Assembly: GCF_014635345.1 (NCBI RefSeq)
Contig: NZ_BMCU01000003.1
Coordinates: 1-64,000, forward strand
Direction: 5' to 3'
Source: Rhodococcoides trifolii
Lineage (GTDB): Bacteria; Actinomycetota; Actinomycetes; Mycobacteriales; Mycobacteriaceae
DNA length: 64,000 nt
Shown: positions 47,391-56,591 of the stretch, in pieces
Layout of the letters: each line of letters opens with the position of its first letter
Numbering within the stretch: position 1 is the stretch's first letter
The notes under the pieces: generated by a model
The model's input: only the letters and a program-made list of their open reading frames with translations
What the model was told of the DNA's origin: nothing
Databases searched by the model: none
Program-made: the position numbers and the translations under genes

Positions 47391-47768
47391 GTGGCAACGC
47401 AGACACTTACCCAGCAGAACTTCGATGACACCGTGACCGGCAACGACGTGGTGCTGGTGGATTTCTGGGCGTCCTGGTGCGGACCGTGCCGCCAGTTCGC
47501 GCCGACGTTCGAGAAGTCGTCCGAGACCCACCCGGACGTGGTGTACGGCAAGGTCGACACCGAGGCCGAGCAGGGGCTGGCCGCCGCCGCGAACATTCAA
47601 TCGATCCCGACGCTCATGGCGTTCCGCGAGGGCGTGCTGGTGTTCGCGCAGCCCGGAGCACTTCCCCCTGCTGCGCTGGAAGACCTGGTCGGGCAGGTAA
47701 AAGCGCTCGACATGGACGACGTACGCAAGCAGATAGCCGACCAGGCCGCGCAGCAGCCGGCCGAGTAG
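47391..47768 (+). CDS. Thioredoxin
   Basis: 125 residues; one thioredoxin domain with the redox motif WCGPC in LVDFWASWCGPCRQFAPTF, and cis-Pro in SIPTLMAFREG. A short C-terminal tail (ADQAAQQPAE) follows. GTG start with AGAGG 6 nt upstream. It follows the PIG-L gene by 43 nt and may be in the same transcript; a strong terminator follows. Confidence 0.92.
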   Translation: MATQTLTQQNFDDTVTGNDVVLVDFWASWCGPCRQFAPTFEKSSETHPDVVYGKVDTEAEQGLAAAANIQSIPTLMAFREGVLVFAQPGALPPAALEDLVGQVKALDMDDVRKQIADQAAQQPAE

Positions 47769-47776
47769 ACGACACC

Positions 47777-47812
47777 GAAAGCCGGGCGGGTCTCACCACC
47801 CGCCCGGCTTTC
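47777..47812. terminator. Bidirectional intrinsic terminator between trx and polA
   Basis: A perfect 15-bp palindrome gaaagccgggcgggt / acccgcccggctttc with a 6-nt loop; AAAG/CTTT flanks give a short T-run on either strand. Serves the convergent thioredoxin and polA genes. Confidence 0.85.
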
Positions 47813-47824
47813 GTGCACCCCAAA

Positions 47825-50521
47825 TCAGTGCGCCGCGCCGTCCCAGGTCCGCCCGGTTCCGACCGACACCTCGAGCGGGACCGACAGGTCGATGACATGC
47901 GCCATCTTGCTGCGCACCAGTTCCTCGACTTCCGCCCGCTCCGACTCGACGACTTCGAGAACGAGCTCGTCGTGAACCTGCAGAAGCATCCGGGACCGGA
48001 GGTCGGACCGGTCGAGTGCCGTCTGTACGTCGATCATCGCGACCTTGATGATGTCGGCCGCGGTGCCCTGAATGGGCGCGTTCAGGGCGGCACGCTCCGC
48101 GACCTCGCGGCGCTGCCGGTTGTCACTGGTGAGGTCCGGAAGATAGCGCCGACGCCCGTAGAGCGTCGAGGTGTACCCGACCTTGCGTGCCGCCTCCACC
48201 ACTTCGTGCAGGTAGTCACGCACCCCACCGAACCGGGAGAAGTACGCGTCCATCTGCTCTTTGGCTTCTTCGGTCGAAATCTTCAGCTGCTGTGAGAGGC
48301 CGTAGGCACTGAGCCCGTAGGCCAAGCCGTACGACATCGCTTTGACCCGCCGGCGCAGTTCAGGGGTGACCTCGTCGATCGGGACGCCGAAGGCACGCGA
48401 GCCGACGAAGCTGTGCAGGTCCTCGCCGGTGTTGAACGCCTCGATCAGCCCGGCGTCCTTGGACACGTGCGCCATGATGCGCATCTCGATCTGGCTGTAG
48501 TCGGCCGTCAGAATCATGTCGTAACCGTCGCCGACCACGAACGCCTCGCGGATCTCGCGGCCGGCGGCCGTCTTGACCGGAATGTTCTGCAGGTTCGGCT
48601 CGGTCGACGACAGCCTGCCCGTGGACGCGATGGTCTGATTGAACGTGGTGTGCACCCGTCCGTCGTCGGACACCGACTTCAGCAGGCCGTCGACGGTGAC
48701 CTTGAGCCGGGTGGCGTCACGGTGGTCCAGCATGTGGCGCAGGAACGGGTGTTCCGTCTTCTCGAACAGAGTCTGCAACGCTTCCGCGTCCGTGGTGTAG
48801 CCGGTCTTCGTCCGCTTGGTCTTGGGCATGTCGAGTTCGTCGAACAGCACCACCTGCAACTGCTTGGGCGAACCGAGATTGATCTGCTTGCCGATGACCG
48901 CGTACGCCGCCTCTGCCGCCACGGACACCTCACCCGCGAATCGGCTCTGCAGGTCGTGGAGGTGGTCGAGATCGATTGCGATGCCGGTCCGTTCGACGGT
49001 GGCGAGCACCTCGAGCAGCGGCAGCTCCATGTCCGCGAGCAGCGGAACCGACTCGATGAGCACCAACTCCTGATCCAGAGCCGCGGCCAGATCGAGAACC
49101 GCTTGTGCTCGCAGAATCTGAGCCTCGGCGACAGCGTTCTGAGCGTCGTCCTCGGAATCGAGAAGCGAGAGCTGCGCCTCTTCCGCACCGTCGACCCGCA
49201 GGTTCCGCTTGAGATATCTGAGCGAAAGGTCGTCGAGGGTGAAGCTGCGCTGCCCCGGGCGGACGAGGTACGCCGCGAGAGCCGTGTCGCTGGTCAGCCC
49301 GTTCAGCGTGAGACCGCGCCCGTGCAACGCGTGAATGGCCCACTTGGCCTCGTGCAGCGCCTTGGGCTTGGACGGGTCGGCCAGCCACGCCGCGAGCGCG
49401 GACTCGTCTGCCTCGGTCAGTGCCACGGTCTCGATGTACGCCCCTTCACCGTCGCTCGCGGCGAACGCGACGGCGGTGGCTTCACCGTTGTACGGCGACC
49501 GGGTCCCGACCACGGACAGGCCGGTTCGCTGTCCCGAACTGGCGTGCGCAGCAAGCCAATCGGGAAGTTCTCCGGGCGCCAGCCCGCCGCCTCGGATTTC
49601 GAACCCTTCGTCCGACTCGGGCTCCGCCGACGTGAGTGTGTCGAACAGCCGGTCGCGCAGGACACGGAATTCCAGATCGTCGAACAGCGCATGGACCCGG
49701 TCTCGGTCCCACGCCTGCAGCTGCAACTGATCCGGTGTGTAGGGCAACGGAACGTCGCGCACCATTTCGGTGAGCTGCCGGTTCAGCACGACGCTGGACA
49801 GGTTTGCGCGCAGCGCGTCGCCGACCTTCCCCCGCACGGTGTCCACGCGATCCACCAAGGAATCCAGGCTTCCGTACTCCCGAATCCACTTGGTGGCCGT
49901 CTTCTCCCCCACCCCGGGAATTCCGGGGAGGTTGTCGCTCGGATCGCCACGCAGAGCAGCGAAATCGGGATACTGGCTTGGGGTCAGGCCGTACTTGGAC
50001 TCGACCTCCTCGGGTGTGAACCGCGTCAGATCCGAGACTCCCTTTCGCGGGTACAGAACGGTCACGTTCTTGTTGACCAGCTGCAGTGAGTCACGGTCCC
50101 CGGTCACGACCAACACGCGATAACCGAGCTCGACGGCCTGTGTGGTCAACGTGGCGATGATGTCGTCGGCCTCGAAGCCGGGCTCGGCCATGACGGGAAT
50201 GCCGAGCGCTCCGAGAACGTCCTTCGTGAGGTCGATCTGACCCGAGAACTCGTCGGGCGTCTTCAACCGATTCGCCTTGTACTCGGGAAACGCCTCAGCC
50301 CGAAAGGTTTGCCGCGACACGTCGAATGCGGCGGCGATGTGCGTGGGCGACTCGTCCTGCAGGAGCTTGATCAGCATCGACGTGAAGCCGTACACCGCGT
50401 TCGTGGTCTGCCCGCTGGTCGTCTTGAAGTTCTCGGCGGGGAGCGCATAGAACGCCCGGTAGGCGACGGAGTGGCCGTCGATCAACATCAAGGTGGGTGT
50501 CGCTGACTTGGCTGGGCTCAC
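47825..50521 (-). CDS. polA: DNA polymerase I
   Basis: 898 residues. 5'-nuclease domain (LMLIDGHSVAYRAFYALP, GDRDSLQLV, LRGDPSDNLPGIPGVG); middle 3'-5'-exonuclease-like domain; polymerase domain with motif A DYSQIEMRIMAH, motif B RRRVKAMSYGLAYG and motif C LLQVHDELVLEV. The exonuclease DxE motif is missing (the region reads GLSVVGTRSPYNGE), so proofreading is lost, as in mycobacterial PolA. GTG start at 50521. Confidence 0.97.
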   Translation of the reverse strand: MSPAKSATPTLMLIDGHSVAYRAFYALPAENFKTTSGQTTNAVYGFTSMLIKLLQDESPTHIAAAFDVSRQTFRAEAFPEYKANRLKTPDEFSGQIDLTKDVLGALGIPVMAEPGFEADDIIATLTTQAVELGYRVLVVTGDRDSLQLVNKNVTVLYPRKGVSDLTRFTPEEVESKYGLTPSQYPDFAALRGDPSDNLPGIPGVGEKTATKWIREYGSLDSLVDRVDTVRGKVGDALRANLSSVVLNRQLTEMVRDVPLPYTPDQLQLQAWDRDRVHALFDDLEFRVLRDRLFDTLTSAEPESDEGFEIRGGGLAPGELPDWLAAHASSGQRTGLSVVGTRSPYNGEATAVAFAASDGEGAYIETVALTEADESALAAWLADPSKPKALHEAKWAIHALHGRGLTLNGLTSDTALAAYLVRPGQRSFTLDDLSLRYLKRNLRVDGAEEAQLSLLDSEDDAQNAVAEAQILRAQAVLDLAAALDQELVLIESVPLLADMELPLLEVLATVERTGIAIDLDHLHDLQSRFAGEVSVAAEAAYAVIGKQINLGSPKQLQVVLFDELDMPKTKRTKTGYTTDAEALQTLFEKTEHPFLRHMLDHRDATRLKVTVDGLLKSVSDDGRVHTTFNQTIASTGRLSSTEPNLQNIPVKTAAGREIREAFVVGDGYDMILTADYSQIEMRIMAHVSKDAGLIEAFNTGEDLHSFVGSRAFGVPIDEVTPELRRRVKAMSYGLAYGLSAYGLSQQLKISTEEAKEQMDAYFSRFGGVRDYLHEVVEAARKVGYTSTLYGRRRYLPDLTSDNRQRREVAERAALNAPIQGTAADIIKVAMIDVQTALDRSDLRSRMLLQVHDELVLEVVESERAEVEELVRSKMAHVIDLSVPLEVSVGTGRTWDGAAH

Positions 50522-50732
50522 TCGGTCAGTCTAGGGAGACCCACCGACAACCGCGGCGGCCCCCGCACAGCGGTGGATCCGACGGTGGAAACAAGACCGA
50601 AACACGCAAGAAATTGAAGACGCCGTTTCGGTGACTCTTCAACCGATACAGTCCCACAATTGCCAGAAGTTAATCCGCCAGCAAGTCTCGTCGGCCGCGG
50701 CCGACATCGTTCTATCGTCCGGAGGACCCAGC

Positions 50733-52115
50733 TTGCCCCCCACGACTCCGCGGCCGCCCAGCCGAGCGCTGGTGTTCACCAGCCTCGGCCGAGCACTCGT
50801 CGTCGCTCTCCTCGGCCTGATCGCCTTCGCCACCTTCAGCGGCACCGCTTTCGCGCAGGAACCCACCCCCACACCTCCCCCCGCCACCAGTGCCCCCGCT
50901 ACCGGTGCCCCCGCCACGTCGCAGACGCCCGCCGCCGACGCCATCACCGTTCGCGGCGCTCTGAACAACGCCGGTGAACGTCTGTCCGGTGTCGACGTTC
51001 GAGCGGTGGACTCGTCCGGTGCGGAAGCAGCCCGAACCACGTCGGGCAACAACGGTGCCTGGACTCTCGACGTGTCCCCTGGCGCCTACACGTTCGAAGT
51101 CGTCCCCGAGACCCTCCCCGACGGTGTGTCCGTGCAGGGCTCGGTGGAGCGGACCATCGCCGCAGGCCAGTCCAACACCGTCATCTTCTCCTTCGGTGAA
51201 GCACGAACCGCGACCGTGGTTCCGTTCTGGGAGAAGTTCATTCGCATCACGGTGGACGGCTTGCGCTTCGGCCTGGTGATCGCGCTGTCCGCCATCGGCC
51301 TCAGCTTGATCTTCGGTACCACGAGCCTGACGAACTTCGCCCACGGTGAGCTGGTCACCCTCGGTGCCGTCGCGGCATGGGTGATCAACGTCAAGATGGG
51401 AGTCCAGCTGATCCCTGCCACCGTCCTCGCCGTCATCGTCGGCGTGATCGTCGGCTGGTTGAACAACTCCCTCATCTGGCGACCACTGCGGCGACGCCGA
51501 ACGGGACTCATCGCGCAGCTCGTCGTCTCGATCGGCCTGGCCATCGGCTTGCGTTACCTGATCCTGATCTTCTACTCGGATCGGTCACAGTCGTTCGTCG
51601 ACTACCGAGCGCGCACCGAGAACGACTGGGGACCGTTCGCCATCACGAACGTGAACCTCGCCTGCATCATCATCAGCATCGTCGTTCTCGTTCTGGTCGC
51701 ATTGATGTTGCAGCGCACGAAGATCGGCAAAGCGATGCGCGCCGTGTCCGACAACAAGGACCTGGCCGCGTCGTCCGGCATCGACGTCGAACGTGTCATC
51801 ACGTTCGTCTGGTGCCTGGGCGGCGGGCTCGCAGCGCTGGGCGGCGTGCTGTTCGCGTTGTCCGAACTCGGCGGAACAGTCCAGTGGGAGATGGGTTTCA
51901 AGCTCTTGCTGCTCATGTTCGCCGGCATCACGCTCGGTGGACTCGGTACCGCGTACGGCGCCCTGCTCGGCTGTGTCATCGTCGGTCTGCTCGTCCAGTG
52001 GTCCACGCTGGTGATCAATCCCGACCTCAAGTACATCGGAGGATTGCTCGTCTTGATCGTCATCCTCATCGTCCGGCCGCAAGGCATCCTCGGCTCGCGG
52101 CAAAGGATCGGTTGA
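50733..52115 (+). CDS. livH: Branched-chain amino acid-type ABC permease LivH with secreted N-terminal beta domain
   Basis: 460 residues from a TTG with GGAGGA 6 nt upstream. Residues 165-460 are LivH: IALSAIGLSLIFGTTSLTNF, AHGELVTLG, and the EAA-like RAVSDNKDLAASSGID. Before it lies an unusual extension: a signal peptide (1-41, ending GTAFA-Q), a Pro/Ala/Thr linker (42-69) and a beta-sandwich-like domain (70-155, ITVRGALNNAGERLSGVDVR, TSGNNGAWTLDVSPGAYTFE) resembling carboxypeptidase-regulatory-like repeats. That domain would sit outside the membrane. First gene of livHMGF. Confidence 0.85.
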   Translation: MPPTTPRPPSRALVFTSLGRALVVALLGLIAFATFSGTAFAQEPTPTPPPATSAPATGAPATSQTPAADAITVRGALNNAGERLSGVDVRAVDSSGAEAARTTSGNNGAWTLDVSPGAYTFEVVPETLPDGVSVQGSVERTIAAGQSNTVIFSFGEARTATVVPFWEKFIRITVDGLRFGLVIALSAIGLSLIFGTTSLTNFAHGELVTLGAVAAWVINVKMGVQLIPATVLAVIVGVIVGWLNNSLIWRPLRRRRTGLIAQLVVSIGLAIGLRYLILIFYSDRSQSFVDYRARTENDWGPFAITNVNLACIIISIVVLVLVALMLQRTKIGKAMRAVSDNKDLAASSGIDVERVITFVWCLGGGLAALGGVLFALSELGGTVQWEMGFKLLLLMFAGITLGGLGTAYGALLGCVIVGLLVQWSTLVINPDLKYIGGLLVLIVILIVRPQGILGSRQRIG

Positions 52116-52118
52116 TCC

Positions 52119-53108
52119 ATGGATATTGTTGGAGCACTTCAGATTTCATTGGCCCAGCTCATCGGGCCGTCCGCGATCTTCTACGCACTGCTCGCAATCG
52201 GGCTGAACCTGCACTTCGGCTACGCCGGACTGCTCAACTTCGGCCAGATCGGATTCGCTCTCCTCGGCGGGTACGGCGTCGGCATCATGACGATCACCTA
52301 CGAGCAGCCCCTCTGGCTCGGCATCCTCGTCGGACTGGCCGCCGCGGGCCTTCTCGCTCTCGTCCTCGGTATCCCGACGCTCCGATTGCGAGCCGATTAC
52401 CTGGCCATCGTGACCATCGCGGCGTCGGAGATCCTTCGCCTGGTGTTCCGCTCGACGGCGACGAACGGCGTCACCGGTTCGACCAACGGACTCTTCGGGT
52501 TCGCGGATCCGTTCACGAACCTGAGCCCGTTCGACTCGGCCAAGCAGTATTCGTTCGTCGGTGTGCGGTTCTACGGCGACGATCTCTGGGCGATGCTCGT
52601 CGGCTGGACACTGGTCCTGCTTCTGTGCGGGCTCGTCTATCTCCTCACCCACAGCCCGTGGGGTCGCGTCCTCAAGGCCGTGCGCGAGGACGAGGACGCC
52701 GCCCGGTCGCTCGGTAAGAACGTCTTCGTCTACAAGATGCAGGCGCTCGTCCTCGGCGGTGTGATCGGCGGCGCGGGCGGAGTGTTCAACGCACTGCAGA
52801 CGAAGTCGATCAACCCGGACTTCTACTCGACCGCTCAAACGTTCTTCGCCTTCGGCGCTCTGATTCTCGGTGGAGCAGCCACCGTTTTCGGACCGGTCGT
52901 CGGCGCCATGCTGTTCTGGTTCCTTCTGTCGATTCCCGACGTTCTGCTGCGTCAGGCGACCGCCGGTGACGATCCGCTGATCGGTCTCACAGAGCAGCAG
53001 GTTGGCGCAGTGCGCTACGTCCTCCTCGGCCTGCTGATCGCGGTGCTGATGGTATTCAGACCACAGGGGATACTGGGCAACAAGCGGGAGGTACAGCTCG
53101 ATGCCTGA
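52119..53108 (+). CDS. livM: Branched-chain amino acid-type ABC permease LivM
   Basis: 329 residues, about eight hydrophobic segments. LivM features: GLNLHFGYAGLLNFGQIGF near the N-terminus, LRLRADYLAIVTIAASEILR, the EAA loop VLKAVREDEDAARSLGKNVF and a C-terminal VFRPQGILGNKRE. Starts 3 nt after livH and overlaps livG by 8 nt. Forms the second membrane subunit. Confidence 0.9.
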   Translation: MDIVGALQISLAQLIGPSAIFYALLAIGLNLHFGYAGLLNFGQIGFALLGGYGVGIMTITYEQPLWLGILVGLAAAGLLALVLGIPTLRLRADYLAIVTIAASEILRLVFRSTATNGVTGSTNGLFGFADPFTNLSPFDSAKQYSFVGVRFYGDDLWAMLVGWTLVLLLCGLVYLLTHSPWGRVLKAVREDEDAARSLGKNVFVYKMQALVLGGVIGGAGGVFNALQTKSINPDFYSTAQTFFAFGALILGGAATVFGPVVGAMLFWFLLSIPDVLLRQATAGDDPLIGLTEQQVGAVRYVLLGLLIAVLMVFRPQGILGNKREVQLDA

Positions 53109-54120
53109 CTCAACAGTCGATTCACGTAAACCCCTGTCCGAGGAACAGCGATCATCGCTGTTCGAGGCGGTGGAGAACACTCCGGGAGTTCCCAAACCCG
53201 ATCCGACGCTCGTGGTGGACGGTGTCTCGCGGACCTTCGGTGGCCTCAAAGCCGTCGATGTGGCGCACCTGGAAATTCAGCGCGGGTGCATCACCGGTCT
53301 GATCGGACCGAACGGTGCCGGTAAGACCACCCTGTTCAACTTGTTGACCGGCTTCGACCAGCCCGACACCGGCACCTGGTCCATGGACGGCAAGTCACTC
53401 GGAAAGATGACTCCGCACCAGGTGGCCAGGCAAGGTGTCGTTCGCACGTTCCAGCTCACGAAGGCGCTGTCCAAACTCACTGTGCTGGACAACGTCCGGC
53501 TCGGTGCGACCGGTCAGAAGGGTGAGAAGATCATCAACACCCTGATGCCGTGGACGTGGAAAGCCCAGGAACGCGAGATCACCGAACGTGCCAACGAACT
53601 TCTGGCGCGGTTCAAGCTCGACGCCAAGGCGACCGACTTGGCGGGCTCGCTGTCCGGTGGACAGCGCAAGCTGCTCGAGATGGCACGGGCGCTGATGACC
53701 GATCCGGCCGTGGTGATGCTGGACGAACCGATGGCGGGTGTCAATCCTGCTCTGACGCAAAGCCTCCTGGGCCATATCAAATCGTTGCGCGACGACGGCA
53801 TGACCGTGGTCTTCGTCGAGCACGACATGGACGTCATCCGGGACATCAGCGACTGGGTTGTCGTCATGGCTCAGGGAAGCGTGATCGCGGAATCGGCTCC
53901 CGCCCAATTGGCGGACAACGAGGCCGTGGTCGACGCGTATCTCGGCACCCACCACGACCAGGCGCTGGAGTTCGACGAGAACGGAAATCCCGTCGGCGCT
54001 ACTGCCGAACTGGCCGAAGCGCTCGAGCAAGCCGAAGCCGAGACGCTGGAGTCGGGCGGCGACCTGTCGACCACGGACGTCGACGTGACACCGCAGGCAC
54101 TGAAGAAGGACAAATCATGA
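53101..54120 (+). CDS. livG: Branched-chain amino acid-type ABC ATPase LivG
   Basis: 339 residues. Walker A GPNGAGKTTLFNLLTG, signature LSGGQRKLLEMARALM, Walker B VVMLDEPMAGVNP, His switch FVEHDMDVI. LivG-specific RTFQLTKALSKLTVLDNV is present. Longer than usual: a 40-residue N-terminal lead and an acidic C-terminal tail of about 55 residues (AELAEALEQAEAETLESGGD). ATGA overlap with livF. Confidence 0.92.
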   Translation: MPDSTVDSRKPLSEEQRSSLFEAVENTPGVPKPDPTLVVDGVSRTFGGLKAVDVAHLEIQRGCITGLIGPNGAGKTTLFNLLTGFDQPDTGTWSMDGKSLGKMTPHQVARQGVVRTFQLTKALSKLTVLDNVRLGATGQKGEKIINTLMPWTWKAQEREITERANELLARFKLDAKATDLAGSLSGGQRKLLEMARALMTDPAVVMLDEPMAGVNPALTQSLLGHIKSLRDDGMTVVFVEHDMDVIRDISDWVVVMAQGSVIAESAPAQLADNEAVVDAYLGTHHDQALEFDENGNPVGATAELAEALEQAEAETLESGGDLSTTDVDVTPQALKKDKS

Positions 54121-54926
54121 CCGAATCGGCTGCAGGACAACTGACTGCGGCGGAATTTGCCGCAACCCCCGAAGAACACAGCAGGCTCGCCGAAGGCGCC
54201 CTGGTTCGTGCGGACAATCTGGTGGCCGGATACATCCCCGGCGTCGACATCCTCAAGGAATGCAACTTCTTCCTCAACGACGGCGAGATCGTCGGGATCA
54301 TCGGCCCCAACGGCGCGGGAAAGTCCACCCTGCTCAAGGCGATGTTCGGTTTGATCCCGATCCGCGAAGGTCAGGTCACGCTTCGCGGCGACAACATCAC
54401 CTCGGCTGCAGCGCACGTGTTGGTGACCAAGGGTGTCGGATACGTTCCGCAGACGCAGAACGTGTTTCCTTCCTTGACCATCGAAGAGAACCTGGAAATG
54501 GGAATCTATCTGCGTCCGAAGAAATTCGGGGAGCGCTTCGACTTCGTCAGTGAGCTGTTCCCGCTTCTACGGGAACGTCGGAAGATCAAGGCCGGGGCAC
54601 TGTCCGGCGGTGAACGTCAGATGGTGGCGATGGGCCGCGCCCTGATGATGGAACCGTCGGTGCTCCTGTTGGACGAGCCGTCCGCGGGCCTGTCCCCCAT
54701 GTTCCAGGACGAAGTGTTCATTCGCTGCAAGAAGATCAACGCAGCGGGCGTCTCGATCATCATGGTCGAGCAGAACGCGCGCCGTTGCCTGCAGATCTGC
54801 GACCGCGGCTACGTTCTGGACCAGGGCAAGAACGCGTACACCGACACCGGTGCGAACCTGATGAACGACCCCAAGGTCATCGAGCTGTACCTCGGCACGC
54901 TGGCCGGGAGCAAAGAGAAGAAGTAG
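54117..54926 (+). CDS. livF: Branched-chain amino acid-type ABC ATPase LivF
   Basis: 269 residues. Walker A GPNGAGKSTLLKAMFG, YVPQTQNVFPSLTIEENLEMG, signature LSGGERQMVAMGRALM, Walker B VLLLDEPSAGLSP, His-switch position IIMVEQNARR (Gln-Asn in place of His, normal for LivF). An N-terminal lead of about 28 residues is non-conserved. Last gene of the operon; followed by hairpins. Confidence 0.92.
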   Translation: MTESAAGQLTAAEFAATPEEHSRLAEGALVRADNLVAGYIPGVDILKECNFFLNDGEIVGIIGPNGAGKSTLLKAMFGLIPIREGQVTLRGDNITSAAAHVLVTKGVGYVPQTQNVFPSLTIEENLEMGIYLRPKKFGERFDFVSELFPLLRERRKIKAGALSGGERQMVAMGRALMMEPSVLLLDEPSAGLSPMFQDEVFIRCKKINAAGVSIIMVEQNARRCLQICDRGYVLDQGKNAYTDTGANLMNDPKVIELYLGTLAGSKEKK

Positions 54927-54943
54927 TCCGCCAACCCCTGCCG

Positions 54944-54982
54944 CAACGGCCGTCCCACACTCAGCGTGTGGGGCGGCCGTTG
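54944..54982 (+). terminator. Long hairpin after livF
   Basis: CAACGGCCG..CCCACAC pairs with GTGTGGG..CGGCCGTTG around a short loop; one mismatch divides the stem. It begins 18 nt after the livF stop and lacks a T-run. Confidence 0.65.
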
Positions 54983-55008
54983 TCGTAGGGCCGTTGTCGT
55001 AGGGCCGT
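54975..55008. repeat. Tandem 14-bp repeat
   Basis: ggccgttgtcgtag occurs twice head-to-tail (54975-54988, 54989-55002), with six more bases of a third copy. The first copy overlaps the right arm of the hairpin after livF, so it looks like slippage duplication. Confidence 0.8.
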
Positions 55009-55036
55009 CGGAACGGGCGCGGCTTCCCGAACACGA

Positions 55037-55071
55037 CGAAGGCCCGGGTTCACAGTGAACCCGGGCCTTCG
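55037..55071. terminator. Bidirectional intrinsic terminator between livF and the binding-protein gene
   Basis: Perfect stem cgaaggcccgggttcac / gtgaacccgggccttcg around a 1-nt apex (AGT region), 17 nt from the stop of the convergent gene; TTCG on each side. Confidence 0.85.
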
Positions 55072-55088
55072 TGTGGAGCTCTGGAAGA

Positions 55089-56426
55089 TCAGCTACGGAC
55101 GACGATGTATCCCGGCGTCGGCACGATCAGCTTGTTGTCCGGACCGAATTCCAAGCGTCCGTAGGACCCGACCGACGGCTCGCCGGAATCGGTGAAGTCG
55201 AGCTCACCGGTGATTCCGTCGTAGTCGATGTCGGTACCGGCCTGAACCAGCGGCAGGCACTCCTGGAAGCTGGTGCACTTGGTGCCGTCCTTGGTCACGC
55301 TGTTGATGTTCGCAGCGATGTCCGTGCCCGCTGTCGACTTGGCCTGTTCGGCCGCGAGTGCCGAGATGACCACCGCGTCGTAGGACTCACCGGCGTAGTT
55401 GTAGTCGACCAGACCGGGGTTGACGGCCTTGAGGCGTTCCTGGAAGGCCGGTCCCGTGTCGGTGAGGGGCGTGGTGCCCTTCATGCCCGACAACAGTCCC
55501 GGTGCAACCTGCTCACCGAGCGCGTTGCCCATGTTGCCGTCGACTCCGTAGACCGCCTTGTCGGCCGGCCCGACGCCGACCTCGGCCATACGGGTCAGGA
55601 TGCGCGCCGACTCGTCGAAACCGATCACGGCGATGGCGTCCGGTGCGAAGCTGACCACCTGGTCGATCTCGGCGTTGTACGACTGCGCGTTGGGGTCGTA
55701 GATGATCTTCTGGATCTGGTCGGACGCGATGCCGGCGGCCTCGAGATCGGACTGCGCGTTGGCCGCGAGACCGGTGCCGTACGGATCGTTCAGCGCCAGG
55801 ATCGAGACACGCTGGCCACCGTCTTCGGCGATGAGCTGCGAGAGTGCCTGCGCCTGCAGCACATCGGTCGGAGCGGTGCGGAAGTACTGTCCCTTGTCCG
55901 GGTAGCACACGAACTGGTCCGATGTGTTGGCCGGCGAGAACTGCACAACCCCGGCGCTCGCGATCTTGTCGATGACCTTGAGCGACACCGACGACGACGC
56001 GGCACCGACGATGACGCTGACGCCCTGCGCCAGTTCACGGTCGACCGTGGTGTTGGCGGTGTCGGTGGTGGTGTCACCGGAGTCACCCGGGAACAGCTGG
56101 ATCGGCTGCGCCAGAACGCCTCCGGCGGCGTTGATGTCGTTGGCCGCAAGCTGGACGCCGGCGACCTCGGGCGGTCCGAGGAACGCGAGGCTTCCGGTTT
56201 CGGGAAGGATCGTTCCGACCTTCAACGGTGTGGTGACCGGGGTTGCACCGGCTGTGGCCTGCTCGGGGGTGCAGTCGGTGGAAACTGTGGTCTCCGCCGC
56301 CGAACTACCGGACGCTGCACTCGAGGTGTCACCGCCGGAATCGGAGTCGCTCGACGAACAGCCGAAGAGGGCGAGCGATGCAACGCTCACCACCGCAGCG
56401 GTCCGGACGATGGTCCGTTTTGCCAT
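55089..56426 (-). CDS. Periplasmic-type branched-chain amino acid/amide-binding lipoprotein
   Basis: 445 residues, Peripla_BP_6 (LivK/AmiC type). A lipoprotein signal with lipobox LALFGC (Cys23) and a Ser/Asp-rich linker precede two lobes: KVGTILPETGSLAFLGPPEV, AANDINAAGGVLAQPIQLF, then VIGFDESARILTRMAEVGVG and YNYAGESYDAVVISALAAEQ. Anchored outside the membrane, it presumably feeds livHMGF, although it is on the opposite strand and convergent. AGGAGA lies 7 nt before the ATG. Ligand class (Leu/Ile/Val, amide or urea) is not readable. Confidence 0.9.
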   Translation of the reverse strand: MAKRTIVRTAAVVSVASLALFGCSSSDSDSGGDTSSAASGSSAAETTVSTDCTPEQATAGATPVTTPLKVGTILPETGSLAFLGPPEVAGVQLAANDINAAGGVLAQPIQLFPGDSGDTTTDTANTTVDRELAQGVSVIVGAASSSVSLKVIDKIASAGVVQFSPANTSDQFVCYPDKGQYFRTAPTDVLQAQALSQLIAEDGGQRVSILALNDPYGTGLAANAQSDLEAAGIASDQIQKIIYDPNAQSYNAEIDQVVSFAPDAIAVIGFDESARILTRMAEVGVGPADKAVYGVDGNMGNALGEQVAPGLLSGMKGTTPLTDTGPAFQERLKAVNPGLVDYNYAGESYDAVVISALAAEQAKSTAGTDIAANINSVTKDGTKCTSFQECLPLVQAGTDIDYDGITGELDFTDSGEPSVGSYGRLEFGPDNKLIVPTPGYIVVRS

Positions 56427-56591
56427 GTAAAGGTCTCCTAGAAATTTGTGCGACGCGTATCGAGACCGCGCTCGCTCGTGGGAGTGACGGTATCCTCCCG
56501 CGGCGTTTTGCGACTCGCTCAGCAGGCCTCGTGACCTGACTGTTATCTGCTGAGGCCGTCATTTAACATCGTCGTAGCGTGGGGCGCCGAA
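56427..56591 (-). promoter_or_regulatory. Structured leader upstream of the binding-protein gene
   Basis: On the minus strand a TTAAAT-like -10 lies near 56560-56575. The next 60 nt can fold two ways: CTCAGCAG/CTGCTGAG (56554-56547 with 56525-56518) or GGCCTC/GAGGCC (56557-56552 with 56530-56525); the stems share bases and exclude each other. A further GGGAG/CTCCC hairpin lies near 56480-56500. No T-run follows, so a classical attenuator is not shown. Confidence 0.4.

Noticed and set aside
48413..50089. Long plus-strand open frame opposite polA
   Set aside because: Antisense shadow of polA; no recognisable protein features.
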